The position numbers were made by a program, and so were the translations under genes. 64,000 bases of DNA from Thunnus maccoyii (lineage: Eukaryota; Chordata; Actinopteri; Scombriformes; Scombridae), in assembly GCF_910596095.1 (NCBI RefSeq), contig NC_056545.1:2030001-2094000 (forward strand), read 5' to 3'. Positions 11,032-23,850 of the stretch are shown here, piece after piece (position 1 is the first letter of the stretch; every line of letters starts with the position of its first letter). The notes under the pieces were generated by a model. That model saw only the letters and a program-made list of their open reading frames with translations. It had not been told where the DNA came from and searched no databases.

Positions 11032-12830
11032 TAATGTTAATGCGTAATTTTTAGCAGAATGTAAGAAATACCTGAACTAAATCATGGTTCAGAGAAAAGT
11101 GAGATAATGACCAAGTGTGAGAGTAAAGACAGAAGGCCGTTTGCCAGGTTGGAGTCTCTCCAGAGGGAGCAAGCGGCTCCCTGTCTGTTGCCCCCTGAAC
11201 GCCTCACTGCAGCTTTTAATTCAATTAACCTGCTGGTCAATGAGAGGACACCTGGGAGCTCTGAGACCACCAGACACTTATTACAGCCCAGTGATACAAG
11301 AACCACACAAGACAGTGTGGACTTTAACACAGTTGTCCAGTTATGACGTGTTAAATATATTCAGAGACAGAGGTGTCCAAAAGTTAGGTGCAGCAGTTTT
11401 CATTCATGCAATGTGCGATAAGTTAAACCGTCTTTTGATTCCTCACAAAGCTTTGCACTTTATTTTCTTATCTTTACTCTTCATGTGGCTGTTTTTCTTG
11501 CTTGTAACATACATCCTTTATTTTATTCTGAATTGTGTGTACAGTCACAGATCTTTTAATGACTTCAATAATCTGGTTGTGTTTTTATTGTGTTTATGTC
11601 TCATGTTCTTCTGTTTTGATACTGCCTGGCTGCAGAAAGATTTTCCTCTTGTGGTAATATAGCCATAGCTGGATGCCTTCTAGTACAAAGTCCAAATATA
11701 GTTTTAAATATGGTACAAAAACACTTCTTTCTGTACCCACTTATTACAACTCCGAGTAACATGCAAAATATCTTTCGGTACACAGCGAGGCGAGGAGTGA
11801 GAATGCATAAAGATTCATAATTTTTAAATTAATAAGAATAAATTAATCAAAACAAAAATCAAATGAAAAGCAGGTTGGAAAAAAAACAATATGTTATTCC
11901 TTGATATTTTGCATAAACAAAGTTGAAGGGAAGGTCAAGATTTTCCCAAGTTAATGATGTTTGGACACTTAAAACCCTCTGGGTGACCGGTGATTCAATG
12001 TGACTTGTTGAGTTTGAACAGAGATGATTCAGCTCAGCTGCTGGGAGGTTGGGGTTAGATGAGGCCTCCCTGCAGATTTCTCTCTGCCTCATGGTACTAA
12101 TTAACAAACTCTTGCTGTAACAACAGCAAACAAACATGGTGGTGGAACAGCGGGGTCATGTTTACTTTACTCAGCATGATAGGACCCCACAGGTGCTCAG
12201 ACTACACTAATGCAGCTAAAACAAGTTAATTTCCTCTCAGCTCATGAAACAATAACTTCATATCAGATGGCCAATACTTGATGATGTCAAGTGAAAAACC
12301 TTTAATCGTTCTCTCTGCCAGTAAACAGTACTGAACCTCACCTACAGCTCCCAAACTGACTAATTCCCCTGAGGCTTGATTACACGGAAAAGCTGCCTAC
12401 TGACTATTCAACAGAAAAGGCTGTAGCAACCCTTCATCCACTACCACATTCCTCAAATACTCAGATAACACTGTCACACATGTATTACTCAATAACTCTC
12501 TTGCTAAAGCTGCATGAAACAAATCAACAGAAACTTACAGAATGAGATCATTCTCCTCTGGATGGCAAAATAAAAATAGTTCTCTGCTTGGACAAATTAC
12601 AGTAAAGATAAAGTAAAAAAAAAAACCCCTATGTCAGGTCCATGGATGGAATTTAAAAATCTCCTTTATGTAACTACTTGGATTTTCTACCAATAAGCAC
12701 ACATTTATTTAATTCATTGTAGTGGAAAACAAAAACAATCTGATTTGATCCAGTATACTGTAGTTCAGAAGCACAAAACCAGACCTCCATCATTTCCCAC
12801 TGTACACAACACTCCTCTCAAGGCCCATTT
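11032..12830. other. Intergenic, nothing recognised
   Basis: Contains overlapping open frames of up to 181 codons (11117-11662), but their composition and lack of motifs suggest chance. No OR or transposon signal was recognised. Confidence 0.4.
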
Positions 12831-12839
12831 ACAGCTGAA

Positions 12840-14080
12840 CATCTCTATACAGTCAGAGGCGAACAGCCACGAGCCAACGCTGAACCTACACTGGATCTGG
12901 GACACCGTAAACACATTTTAGGGATGTGGAACGTCACCTCCCTCGTGGGGAAGGAGTCGGAGCTAGTGCGGGAGGTGGAGTGGTACCAACTAAATATAGT
13001 TGGGGTCCCCCCTACACACAGCACCGGCTCTGGAGCCAAACTCCTGGAGAGGAGTTGGACTCTCGTCTTTTCCGGAGTTGCCCAGGGTGAGAGGTGTTGG
13101 GCTGGTGTAAGGATGGATAAGGCTCAAACTGTTGTTTGTGCATATGTACATTGTCAAACCTCTGATTCAGGATGAACAATTTCAATTTGCATTCCTTGTG
13201 GGGTACCTTTGTGGGGGTTGCTGTAAGAATAAGAGGTACCGGGGCCATTGCTATGAGCCATTCATTCCTTAGATTAGGAGTCAGAGCTGTGTCAATATTC
13301 TCAGCAGAAAGTCAAATATGTTCTCAGTGAGTGTTGAGTTCCGCCTTGGCTGTCCCTTATCACTGATTCTGTTTGGCCTGTTAATGGACAGGATGTCAAG
13401 GAATTGGTGGGGGGAGGAGAGTGTCCTGTTTGGGGACCTAGGATTGCCTCACTGCTTTTTGCAGATGTAGTTCTGTTGGCTTCATCAGAACCATGACCTC
13501 CATCATGTGCTGGGGCTGTTTATAGCTAAGTGTGTGGCAGTTGGGATGACAGTCAGCACCTCCAAGTCTGAGGCCAGGAAAACATCAGGGCATTGTGCCA
13601 GACCATTGTGGTGAAGAAGGAGCTGAGCTGGAAGGCAAAAACTCAAGTCAGTCTATTTTTGAACCCTCACCCTATGGTCACAAGCTTTGGGTAGTGACCA
13701 GAAGAATGAGATCTTGGTTACAATCAGCTGAAATGAGTTTCCTCCATAGGGTGTCTGGGCTCAGACTTAGAGATAGGGTGAGGAACTTGGACATCCGGAG
13801 GGAACTCAGAGTACTGCTGCTCCTAATCTTCAAAAGGAGGTGGTCTAGGCATCTGGTTAGGATGCCAACAGGACACCTCCCTTTGGAGGTGTTCCAGGAA
13901 TGTCTAATTTGGTAGATGACCCCATAGACCCAGAACATCCTGGAAGGAGTACTCTATCTCTTCTGGTCTGGATCCCCCAGGAGGAGCTGGAGGCGTTGTT
14001 GGTGAGAAGGATGTCTGGGTTATGTTTCTCATTCTGCCGCCACTGTGACACGGTCCCGGATAAGCAGTGGAAAATGGACA
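12840..14080 (+). mobile_element. Degraded non-LTR retrotransposon (LINE), second family
   Basis: Fragments of one LINE lie in order in the plus direction. First is the endonuclease N terminus (MWNVTSLVGKESELVREVE, about 12924-13110). Next is a piece of the reverse transcriptase around GCPLSLILFGLLMDRMS and LLASSE (about 13340-13510). Then comes the C-terminal block with MRSWLQSAEMSFLHRVSGL and RDRVRNLDIRRELRVLL (13600-13900), and a tail GGATAAGCAGTGGAAAATGGA near 14060. Frames shift repeatedly and large parts are missing, so it is dead. The clade (RTE-like or I-like) was not determined. Related pieces lie at 48340-48570 and 59090-59720. Confidence 0.75.
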
Positions 14081-15480
14081 GAAGGATAATTGTTCAAATG
14101 GCCATCTTAGCCAACCCAGACAGGAAATTTACCAACACATGGACATTTTTCTTCTTAGTATTTTGTCACAAAAATAAAAGATAAAATGATGGCTCTTCTC
14201 CCACCCTGTGAAACCAATACTCCAAACAATACAAACATACACAAACCCCTCCAACTTCAAACACTGCAAAATAAATGTGGTAAAGTTTCATTTGAGAAAA
14301 AGGACATCCCACCACATGATTTGTATCCAGGTGTGCCACGTGCCTGTTCTTAGCTATTCCATCATGAACCAGCCTCCACTGGAGGTCAACTGTATGTTTT
14401 TCAATAGGCAGCTTGTACAAGGACTTATCTGGGCCAAAAAACATGGTCCACCTCTACACTTTCATTCCTGCCAGAAAGCATAAGACCTTCACACAGATGT
14501 GATGTGCTGCCTTTTACTCCGTATTCTCAAACACCCCTAACAGTGGGGTATTGAAGGGGATCTCTTCTGCTACTCCCAAACAGCAGGAGCCATGCTCATC
14601 ATCCCACTGGTCAGCTGGAGTACAGTTTTCAACACTCTCATAGGACCCAGCAGGAACACACAAACTTCCTCCACCTCCACCTCAACAGATGTCCTTGTGG
14701 ACTTCAGTAGGTGTCCCAGTTAGACACAGCTTGCTCTCGCAGAGCAGACCAAAGGCTGGTCAAGGTTAGAGCCTGTCAAATGTGGTTGCGGATGTAGCTG
14801 GACCAGGCGATGTTATTCTAGAGTAACAAAGTCCGCGTAGGGAGGAGGTCGGGAGATTACTGTTCACTTCTTGTTTCCAACCAACAGTCAACATTGGGTT
14901 TTTTTTTAACCATGACCATAATCACTGTCAGTAATTTTAGCCCAAACCAATATTTATTTTTCAACAGTGACAACAAAAGTGATTTGTAACATATATTTCT
15001 GATGCTGATTTGTTCTGGAGTGCATGGACCAACAATGTATTTTATCACATAGAAATAGTCTTTGAAGATTCTGGAAATATCTTCAGAATAGCAGTAAGTC
15101 TAACGCAGCCCTCTGTTTTTTTTCAAATATCCCAGAGTATTCATCTTTTAGAGAAATGGATGCTTAGCTCTGTGACTGGAATGTAACGTTAATACATGAT
15201 AATACTAAGTTAATAATAAGTTGATCAGGTTGCCCAGGAGTAGCTTTGGAGGATTTAATCATAAATGAAACCTGTCAGAAGGAAGAACCCATAGAACATA
15301 GAAAATTCTGCCACTTGTGAATCACTACTATACTGATTTTCTTCAACTTCTCAGCATTGCTGATTATGTGTGCGATTAAAATAATACAGAATGTTAATTT
15401 TCTACATTTGATTTATGAAACTGCAATCACTGCCAGCCTTCAGTGGTTACGCTTTTCTGTTGATGGTCTCTATGGCCACC
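14081..15480. other. Intergenic, nothing firmly recognised
   Basis: Moderately GC-rich to 14.8 kb, possibly old transposon debris, then AT-rich. Open frames show no family features. Confidence 0.4.
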
Positions 15481-15526
15481 AACTTGATGACTTCCATCGC
15501 ATTACCTCCCCAGATGACTAAATCTC

Positions 15527-15597
15527 TTTATAAGAACTGAGACTGAGGTTGAGATCTTCTGGCAGATGGTTGGCTGGTGGGTATCTGGTGACTGCAG
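15527..15597 (+). promoter_or_regulatory. TATA box and candidate 5' non-coding exon of the 15.8-kb OR
   Basis: TTTATAAG at 15527-15534 is followed by a short stretch ending CTGCAG|GTACAG at 15597/15598, a good splice donor. A matching acceptor (pyrimidine run, then TTTCAG) ends at 15822, four bases before the ATG. The predicted intron is about 225 bp. The transcription start would be near 15557. Confidence 0.5.
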
Positions 15598-15826
15598 GTA
15601 CAGACAAGAGAAACCAAAGGTAATATTCAAATGTTTTAATTATTAAATCACTGAAGTGTTTTCAAAGGTTTCTAATTTAAAGTCTTCAGTTTTTATTGAT
15701 TTTTGAATATTGTTATCTGAACTACTTTCTAGAACATATAATTGATCACTGATATCTAGATTGGATGTAACTTCATACATGTGACAAATCAACATCTCCC
15801 CCTTTTGTTTCTTTTCTTTCAGGTTG

Positions 15827-16771
15827 ATGGAAAACTACACATTCAACAGCCTTACCCTCGAGCTGGAGGGGTTAAAGGTCACACAGGTTTCCATGTACCC
15901 TGTCTTTTTCTTTTTCTTGTTGTCCTACATAGTTATTATATCAGCCAATGTCGGCATTGTTGTCCTAGTTTTCATTGACAAAAGCCTCCACCAGCCCATG
16001 TATCTCCTTTTTTGCAACCTGCCAGTCAATGACATTGTTGGGAATTCGATCATGGTGCCCCGTTTGCTTTCAGATATCTTGCTGCCTCCCTCTGAACGCC
16101 TCATTAGTTATTATGAATGTGTGGTCCAAGCTTTCACCACACACATGTTTGGCACCACTTCCCACACTGTGCTCATGATTATGGCCTTTGACAGATATGT
16201 TGCCATCTGCAATCCTCTACGCTATGCTGCCATAATGACCAACAAGATGGTGATCAAGCTGACGGTCTCTGCCTGGGGAGTGGCCTTTGTTTTGGTTGGG
16301 ATTCTGCTCGGTCTGACCATACGTCTGAACCGATGCAGGACTCTGATCACAAACCCGTTCTGTGATAATGCCTCGCTGTTTAAACTCTCCTGTGAGAATG
16401 TGTTTATTAATAACATCTACGGCCTCACATTCACTGTCGTTCTGTTCACAGCTTCTATAGGCAGCATGGTTCTAACTTATACTAAAATCGCAGTAGTTTG
16501 TTTGACGAGTAAGAACAAGTCTTTGAACAGTAAAGCCTTGAAGACCTGCAGCACTCATCTCTTTGTTTATCTAATTATGTTTTTATGTGGAACGTTCATC
16601 ATCATCCTGCATCGCTTCCCCCAGTACTCAGACTACAGAAAACTCTCTGCCATTTTGTTTCACATCATCCCCGGCAGCTTGAACCCTATTATTTATGGGG
16701 TACAGTCAAAAGAGATACGAAAATTCCTGTCAAAATTATTCCAGCCCACGAAGGTTTTGTCGTCATCATAA
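15827..16771 (+). CDS. Odorant receptor, subfamily A (314 aa)
   Basis: A seven-transmembrane G-protein coupled receptor of the fish OR family, expected in the cilia of olfactory sensory neurons, where it binds odorants and signals through the olfactory G protein. Seen in the sequence: an N-glycosylation site at Asn3 (NYT), the TM1 region near 25-48, PMYLLFCNL in TM2, MAFDRYVAICNPLRY at the end of TM3, the extracellular CDNASLFKLSC block, KALKTCSTHL entering TM6 and LNPIIYG in TM7. The length fits a complete, single-coding-exon OR. The open frame extends two codons' worth upstream only through a TTG. I chose the ATG at 15827 because every paralogue starts MEN at this place and the splice acceptor lies just before it. 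Its closest relatives in the window are the minus-strand genes at 46-62 kb, not its plus-strand neighbours. Confidence 0.95.
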   Translation: MENYTFNSLTLELEGLKVTQVSMYPVFFFFLLSYIVIISANVGIVVLVFIDKSLHQPMYLLFCNLPVNDIVGNSIMVPRLLSDILLPPSERLISYYECVVQAFTTHMFGTTSHTVLMIMAFDRYVAICNPLRYAAIMTNKMVIKLTVSAWGVAFVLVGILLGLTIRLNRCRTLITNPFCDNASLFKLSCENVFINNIYGLTFTVVLFTASIGSMVLTYTKIAVVCLTSKNKSLNSKALKTCSTHLFVYLIMFLCGTFIIILHRFPQYSDYRKLSAILFHIIPGSLNPIIYGVQSKEIRKFLSKLFQPTKVLSSS

Positions 16772-18935
16772 TGTGAATACAAACGAGTTTTTTAAAATCA
16801 TAACTGAGAAGAAATTAATCTTTTTCATGAACCTATTTCTGTTTTTTGAAGGCTGCATATTTATTATTATTATTTTAATTATGAAATGGACGTGGATGGT
16901 TCAGTATGTACTAATATGTTGTTAATAGTAGATTCCAGACCTTCCAGTATAAGATTTTTACCAACCTTCAACCATCAATTTAATGCTGTGAAGTTTTAAT
17001 ATGTTTTTTGTATTGTCTTTCTCTAATATACAGTTTTATTCTAAATTCGGGGTGAGTTCCACTGTATAAGCCTTTTGCTTCTCGGCCTCTTCTGCCACAT
17101 TTTTCTTTTTTCTGTTATGCTGTTAATAGAATAAAATAAAAAGTAATTAAATTTAAACCAACACTGTGAAAGGAGATTAGTTTATTCATTTTTACAATTA
17201 ACAAAGTTGATCACATTTATGAACTTCAAGTGGGTCAAATTTCTGAGTCACTGAATGAATCACTGGATTCATGTGTTTTAATTGTGGAGCATTCGTTTGC
17301 TTCGTAACTGTGTGCATTTTCCTTCCTATAGAGAAATCTACAGAAATTATTGATTGAAATATGCACTCTATTTATAATTTATAATGAATACTGTAGATAG
17401 AAATTACATATCATTGTGCATATTATTATTATTATTATTATCTTATTTTTCTTGAGTTAACTTCATATAAGCATGTTTGCACCTCTGTGATAAAGTAGCT
17501 AACCCTTTTAACAAACAGGGTGCCCCTGTCTGTATAATAATAATGATAATAATAATAAAAATGTAATAATAATAATAATAATAATAAAAGGTTTTATTGC
17601 TAAATAAAAACAGGCCTTATTGTTTGTGAGTTGTTTTGGAATTTCATCATTCAACCTTTAATTCAAAGTGGATTCATTTGCAAAAATGTTGACAGGTTTT
17701 AATCACTATTCCCATCATTGCTCTACCAGCACAAGGATGCAGACGTATCACATGAGCACCAAGGTGGCGTGAAACAGGACAGTTATGAAGAAATGGCTGT
17801 TGATTAACGTGCCATAAAAACATGTGTCAGTAAGAGAGAAGATGAAGAAGACTGCAAGCTGTAAACAATGCAAGTTTCAGGTCATTGAAAAGGCTTTTCA
17901 TTTATTTCAGGAAATTCATTCAACATGTTTGCTCCTGTAGGCCGTAAGCCGGATGTTTTCTGGTGCAAAATGTTGAATGTAAAGACAGATAAAAATCTGT
18001 CAGTGCTGAAATAAAACACAGTGAGGGTGTATTTTAACCAAAGAATTTAGAAAAATAAACATTTTCTGGGTGTAGCTTCAACTGAAGTTCTATGGGATTT
18101 GAAGATGGTCAAAGTCGGAGCGAGTCTAGTCAAGCAGCAGTACTTTAAACTCTATTCTCTGACACACTGGGAGTGAATGAATCACTGTGATGTGTTCAGG
18201 CATCTTGGTCTTCGTCAGGACTCTAGCAGGAGTGAGGCATGAGGCAACATATTGCTCAACAGTCCAGCAACAAGTTTAGGTCATCTGTCACTTGGCATTA
18301 GCCCACTCCTCTCCTAATGTAACAGAACCCAAGCATGGGATATGCAACATCACAAAAACTGTTCTGGACCTTCACTTCACTTCCTGTGAGGATGGTTTGC
18401 CTCTGTAGGCCTCTCCCCCCCCGTCACCCACTGACCTCAGTGAGCTTCTACAAACTGGGAGAACATGCAAGACACAGCCAAAGGAGAGCTGACAAAACTC
18501 AAACTCCCTTCACTTGAAAGGTTGTGTATAAGACGACCCCCAGTTTTTCAGTTTCCAGAATAAAATATAATCTTATATTCTGCCCAATACAGTACATTTC
18601 CTGAGGTGCTGAAAAGTGTGGATGCAGAAATTGGCATCCATATTAGTTTCTTGTTAAATCACTGAGAAGCAGGTCTAAATATTTCTAGCCAGACACACTA
18701 ACATCTGATTAACCTTGAAACACTGTAACTCTACTATCTTAAAAAAAAACCTCGGGCAAAGTGGTGGAAGTGATGAAACTGTTTTCTATGTATATACTTA
18801 ATGTTTCTGAGGGATGTTGATGTGTATTGTTTTGTCTCGTATCATGGTGTAACACATTGCACTATTTACATCAAATGTAAATGCCCCTATCGTGAATTAA
18901 CCTCCGAGAGACACACATACAATGAGTTATTAACA
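16772..18935. other. Intergenic with trinucleotide microsatellites
   Basis: Contains ATT/TTA runs at about 17423-17440 and AAT/ATA runs at about 17537-17587. A polyadenylation-like AATAAA lies in the cluster near 17130. No gene is supported. Confidence 0.45.
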
Positions 18936-19034
18936 GTTGCCAAGCAACAGTTGACCTGTCGACGTGTGATGCTGCAGCTGATGCATCGGATAAAAGTGTC
19001 TGCTGTTTCCTGTTTGGTCTGGGGTGGAGGGCAG
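18936..19034 (+). promoter_or_regulatory. Promoter of the 19.6-kb OR with X-box-like palindrome
   Basis: GTTGCCAAGCAAC at 18936-18948 is an exact match to the X-box (RFX site) consensus form. GGATAAAAG follows about 50 bp downstream as a TATA box (from 18988). The 18.87-19.11 kb region aligns with 25.23-25.48 kb upstream of the next OR, so it is duplicated promoter sequence. A candidate donor GGCAG|GTCGTG ends at 19034 but is weak. The acceptor CTGTGTGCAG ends near 19493. Confidence 0.55.
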
Positions 19035-19554
19035 GTCGTGTTGCTGACAAACACACACAAATCCCGAGCAGCTGTCTCATTTCAAATCAGAAACTGTGTT
19101 TATGTGAATTGAACTATCTGCAATTTATTTAAAAAAGCAGACAAAAATAATGTTGACAGGTATGAATAGATCTTTGTTGAGTGCTCACTGAATCGGGGGA
19201 ATTGAATTTGTTCTTCATAAATCAAATTATAAGACTCACTACTGTTGTAAAGCTTAACTACTTTCCAAGCTTTTTAAATATGTTGTTCCTAATAATACTG
19301 AAGTAGCAAAGCCAAAGATTTAATAAGTCTGATGCCCTCTCTGCCCAAAATTCATGTGGAAAATTTTGTCAAATTACAATTTGCCAAAATGTGTAAATAT
19401 TGGATTCACTGTCATCAAGTTGTTAATTATTTATGAACCGTATCATCATGAAGTGTTGTTTTTCTATAACTATAACTCTGTGACTGTGTGCAGTGCAGTC
19501 GTCCAAACAAAAGTCTTTATTGTTACATGACAGATGCTGTATTTGAAGTGAGAT

Positions 19555-20502
19555 ATGGAAAACTGGACTTTAAGCGATGATATCCTTCTCCTGGAGGGGT
19601 TAAAGGTCACCCCCAAGTCCTCCGTCCCTGCCTTCACCCTCCTTCTCCTCATCTACATCTTCATCATGGTGTCCAACCTTGGTCTGGTACTGCTGATCTT
19701 TAGGACCAGGAGCCTCCACCAGCCCATGTATCTGCTCTACTGCAACATGAGTATTAATGATGTTTTTGGGGCAACGATAATTATACCTCATGTACTCAGA
19801 GATATGTTTATATCAAACTCGGAGCGTTACATTCATTACATGGACTGTGTCATTCAGGCCTTCTGTGTTCACGTCTATGGAAGCACCTCTCACACTGTGC
19901 TCATGATCATGGCTTTTGATCGCTATGTCGCCATCTGCAACCCTCTGCGATACGCCACCATCATGACCGACAAGATGGTGGTGAAGCTGTCGGTTGCGGC
20001 CTGGGTCGCAGCCTTTATCATGGTGGCGATCCTTTTGGGTCTGACTATCCGCCTGTCACGCTGCAGGCGGGTTATACCGAACCTGTTCTGTGATAACGCC
20101 TCCTTGTTCAGCCTCTCCTGTGAAAGCGTCCTCATCAATCAAATCTACGGCCTCGGCTACACGGTGGTCCTGCTGGGCTCCTCTGTCAGCAGCGTAACTC
20201 TCACCTACTTGAAGATTGCTGCGGTGTGTTTGCGCAGTAAGAACAAGATGTTGAACAGCAAAGCGTTGCAGACCTGTGCCACTCATCTGGCTGTGTACAT
20301 CCTCCTGCTGATATCGGCTTTCATCATCGTCATCCTGCACCGTTTCCCTCGGCTGTCAGACCACAGGAAAGTGGCGACCATTGTGGGTGAAGTGGTTCTT
20401 CCTGCTCTCAATGCTGTGATCTACGGTCTGCAGATTAAAGTGATTAGACAGAGAATTATGGCTGTGTTTCACAGTAAAGGAGGTCTAATGAATTGGAAAT
20501 GA
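19555..20502 (+). CDS. Odorant receptor, subfamily B (315 aa)
   Basis: A complete fish-type OR with the same role as its paralogues. Visible features: NWT glycosylation site at residue 3, hydrophobic TM1 (about 26-49), PMYLLYCNMSIND in TM2, MAFDRYVAICNPLRY after TM3, CDNASLFSLSC in the second extracellular loop, KALQTCATHLAVY at TM6. The odd point is TM7, which reads PALNAVIYG: the proline of the usual NPxIY motif is replaced by alanine. The same change occurs in the genes at 26305 and 31699. It is closest to the gene at 26305 in both coding and promoter sequence, which points to tandem duplication. The ATG at 19555 is preceded by an untranslated leader that starts at a splice acceptor near 19494. 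Confidence 0.95.
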   Translation: MENWTLSDDILLLEGLKVTPKSSVPAFTLLLLIYIFIMVSNLGLVLLIFRTRSLHQPMYLLYCNMSINDVFGATIIIPHVLRDMFISNSERYIHYMDCVIQAFCVHVYGSTSHTVLMIMAFDRYVAICNPLRYATIMTDKMVVKLSVAAWVAAFIMVAILLGLTIRLSRCRRVIPNLFCDNASLFSLSCESVLINQIYGLGYTVVLLGSSVSSVTLTYLKIAAVCLRSKNKMLNSKALQTCATHLAVYILLLISAFIIVILHRFPRLSDHRKVATIVGEVVLPALNAVIYGLQIKVIRQRIMAVFHSKGGLMNWK

Positions 20503-20668
20503 CACACAGTTTAGGTGAACAAAATATCTATATATTTGCACTTTCCACAGAATGCATTTTTATTGATATGTAAATACTATTTACTTCAGTAAAAGGAGTC
20601 TATACACACATTTTTGCAGAGGAAAAACTGTGCATGTGTTAATCATTTTCCAGTAATGAGTTACTCTT

Positions 20669-20840
20669 TAAGGACCAGTGTGTAAGATTTAGTGGCATCT
20701 AGTGGTGACATTGCAGATTGCAACCAACTGAATTAAAAAAACACAACAATTCTGGTTAAAACATACTTATGAATGTTATATTCCACTTCTGCCAAGTCCG
20801 TTCCACCAGATGCCACTAAATTCTACACACTGCACCTTTA
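20669..20840. mobile_element. MITE with about 35-bp inverted ends
   Basis: The left end AGGACCAGTGTGTAAGATTT and the right end, whose complement reads AAGGTGCAGTGTGTAGAATTT, both continue into AGTGGCATCT and are inverted copies. A short TTTAA is seen on both sides. This is a common non-coding fish MITE; no transposase is present. Confidence 0.65.
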
Positions 20841-22200
20841 AAAGTAACAGAATTCAGACTAGTCTTACAGGTGAATGATATTCCACTGGGGGCTGTAAAT
20901 ATTGATGCCTTTCATATTTTATTTGTTTCAAATATTAAAATATTTTTTCAGGAATCATAACTAAAGTATCTAAAGATTCATGAACATCATTCCATAGTAT
21001 TTGTTTTATTGTTGTAAATAAAGGAAAAGGGAAAATATCTTGATTGAAAATGCATCACAGAAAACTTGAGTTAAAGTGAGAGGATGAATCCAACAATTCT
21101 GTCTGAAAAGAAGATGAGTAAAAGAGGTTCTGAAGTTTTAAAAATAATGACAGGCCTCTATTTTCATTGTCATATACGACATCAGTTTGCTTCTACTGAG
21201 AGATGTAAAATTTTGGTCAATACTGTTTTTCAAGTAGAGCACAAAAATAATGTGATATTCATGCAGAGTTTTTGAAAGTGATTGCAAATTTAATGCTGAA
21301 AAGTTAAAATTAGTTGCGTGTCAAAACTGATAAATGACATGTAGGGCACTGAGTTGGGAAACTGACACAGCAAAGCTCATTTTCTAGCTGGTTTAAACAA
21401 TTTAAACTTTTACAGTTAAGTAAAGCTCAGTATTGAAAGTACCTTTTTACTAAATATATCGACATACTGATAATAAAATCATTGCCGTGTTGTAAAATAT
21501 ATGTAATAAAGAGCACCAGACAAAATTTTGGACACACCTTCCCATTCCCTTGAATGAGAAAATGTGTCCAAACTTTTGACGGCTACTGTACAATAATGTT
21601 CATTCCTCACGGAAAGACTTCTAAGAGTTAACGAGGAGGCACTAAACATGAATGTGTCATCAGCTTTTATAGTTCACCATAAACTGATTTGCACATCAGC
21701 AGTCAGACAGATTTTATGATATGCAATAATATCAAAGTATAGTATCATATAATAATATAATACACCATTTCATCATGACATAACAACAGTATAATAATGT
21801 GTCATATAAGATATTATTACGTATTATTATTAGATATTAACTAAGGGATAGTTTTTCCGACTAAGGTGAAATTGCTCTGAACTGGATGAATTCAAATGAG
21901 ACAGATGAGATGTGACAAAAAATTGCCATCCATCTGTAATACACAAAGCCTACAACCATGCTTTAATATCCTCAACATCTGAGTTTCTCAAGTCTAAAGT
22001 CTGTGTGTCGCAAACTCATAAAAAACCCAACTGAGATATATATTTCCAATGCACTTTATACATGTCCAAAGAATACTCCACAAACCCAAACGATATCAGC
22101 ATATCCCATGTGTCTAATCTGAACATGCTACATTTGTAATAAGGCCTAATTCAGAATATCCAAACAGAAGATGCTGTTTAAATGACCTGTATCAAATTCA
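20841..22200. other. Intergenic with a small Tc1-like inverted repeat
   Basis: At about 21512-21597 ATTTTGGACACACC and the inverted TGTCCAAACTTTTGA form a short palindrome that resembles Tc1/mariner ends. A single related end lies at 36742-36800. The rest is AT-rich with nothing recognised. Confidence 0.5.
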
Positions 22201-22209
22201 GAATGTTGT

Positions 22210-23216
22210 CATATTCATTTTCCTTACATTTACATTTTTCGTTTAGCTTTTATCCAAAGCGACGTACATATGAGACTGATACAACACAAGCAGGGATCTA
22301 GTCAGGAGACAACAACACAAGTAAGTGCCATAAAGCTTAAGTTTGGGTCCGATAGGACATAGATGCCAACAGGCAGTGCAACAAGGCAATGATTAGAGTA
22401 CATAGAAGCATGTTTCTCTCTCCCTACAGTTCATCAAGTGCAGAGGTGTTCGCAAAAGAGCTGGGTCTTTAGTCTTTTCTTAAAGATTGAGATTGAGTTT
22501 GGTAATTCGTTCCACCACCGGGGAACTACAGAGGAGAAGAGTCTAGCTGGTGACTTAGGGTCCTGTTGTGGTACCAGGCACCTTTCGTTGGCAGAGCGTA
22601 GTGGGCGGGAGGGAGTGTAGACCTCAATGAGGGAGTTCAGGTAGGCAGGAGCCGTTTTAGTTGCTGTCTTGTAAGCAAGTGTCAGGGTTTTGAATTTGAT
22701 GCGGGCAGCAACTGGGAGCCAGTGGAGGGATATCAACAGCAGGGTGACATGTGCTGTTTTGGGCTGATTGAAGACCAAACACGCTGCTGCGTTCTGGATC
22801 ACCTGCAGAGGTTTAAGTGTACATGCAGGGAGGCCTGCCAGTAAGGAGTTGCAGTAGTCGATGCGTGATATAACGAGAGCCTGAACCAGGAGTTGTGCTG
22901 CATGCTCAGACAGGAAGGGTCTGATCTTCCTGATGTTGTACAGGGTGAATCGACATGATTGAGTGACTGAGGCCACGCGAACCTTAAAGGTTAGTTGGTC
23001 ATCGATCATGACACCCAAATTTCGGGCAGACTTTGTGGGCATGAGTTGGGTTGATTCGAGCTGGATGCTGATGTTTTGTTGTATGGAAGGACTGGCTGAT
23101 ATGACAAGGAGCTCGGTCTTAGAGAGGTTAAGCTGAAGGTGGCGTTCTTTCATCCATGCTGATATATGGGAATAATAGTGGAATATTAGTGTGCATGTAC
23201 TGGTAGTCAGTGTCAT
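22210..23216 (-). mobile_element. L2-clade LINE, 5' truncated
   Basis: The minus strand holds an open 260-codon end of a LINE polymerase: ISAWMKERHLQLNLSKTELL, ARNLGVMIDDQL, ISRIDYCNSLLAGLPA, VIQNAAACLV, LHWLPVAARIKFKTL and WNELPNSI. The 3' tail to about 22210 contains TTTATCCAAAGCGACGTACA, the L2-type tail common in fish. The catalytic YADD region and endonuclease are missing, so it is a dead-on-arrival insertion. It is a different family from the copy at 4.3 kb. Confidence 0.85.
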
Positions 23217-23850
23217 ATTGTCAAGAAAAGATGTTTAAGGGACCTTAGGGAGCTGATTACCATGTGACACTTAAAGCCAATCACCTGCCAACCCCTGTAC
23301 ACAAATGACATGACCTCCCTGCTCTGATGAAGGCCACTAGGCTGAAATGTTAGCATGTGTGTTTGACATGACCAGAATAAACTGGTGAAACTGAGATTAG
23401 TCAGCTTTGTCCTGAAGATCTGTGTGTGTGCTACCTTTTTATTTTTGGGTATTCAACGTTGGAAGATTTCGGTTCTCTCACAGGGTGCATAGATTAATTA
23501 CATTTGAATGAGATGTATTTCTCCATGACTGACGCTTAATTTACAACCATTGTCAGGTGGGCGGAATAGAAAATGAATAAGAGGAAATGGATCTGCCCAG
23601 CTCGCAATGTCTGGTGTGTTTTTTTCATTGTGATTATAGATCTAACGTTCCTCACCTGTCCATTATGTTCCCCACCTAACAGTCATTTACCTGGAAAGTT
23701 GTTTACCATTAGAAATAACTCTCAGTACAAGTAACGGACTGCTCCCTCTCACTCTCTGCCAGAATTTGCCTTGTTCTTCTTCTGTCAGTCTGTATTTGTA
23801 CACAAAAGAACAATCAGTAGACATCTTAAGGTGAAACAAAGGCCAATTTG
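23217..23850. repeat. Intergenic with a repeat fragment
   Basis: Around 23310-23400 there is TGATGAAGGCCACTAGGCTG followed by AATAAACTGGTGAAACTGAG, a motif pair I know from fish interspersed repeats, but the family is not certain. No gene was seen. Confidence 0.35.

Noticed and set aside
11117-11662. 181-codon open frame on the plus strand
   Set aside because: No family motif, several other frames overlap it, and the hydrophobic second half comes from T-rich DNA. It shows none of the OR landmarks.
15824-15826. Extra upstream start codon for the 15.8-kb OR
   Set aside because: The codon is TTG. The following ATG at 15827 matches all paralogues.
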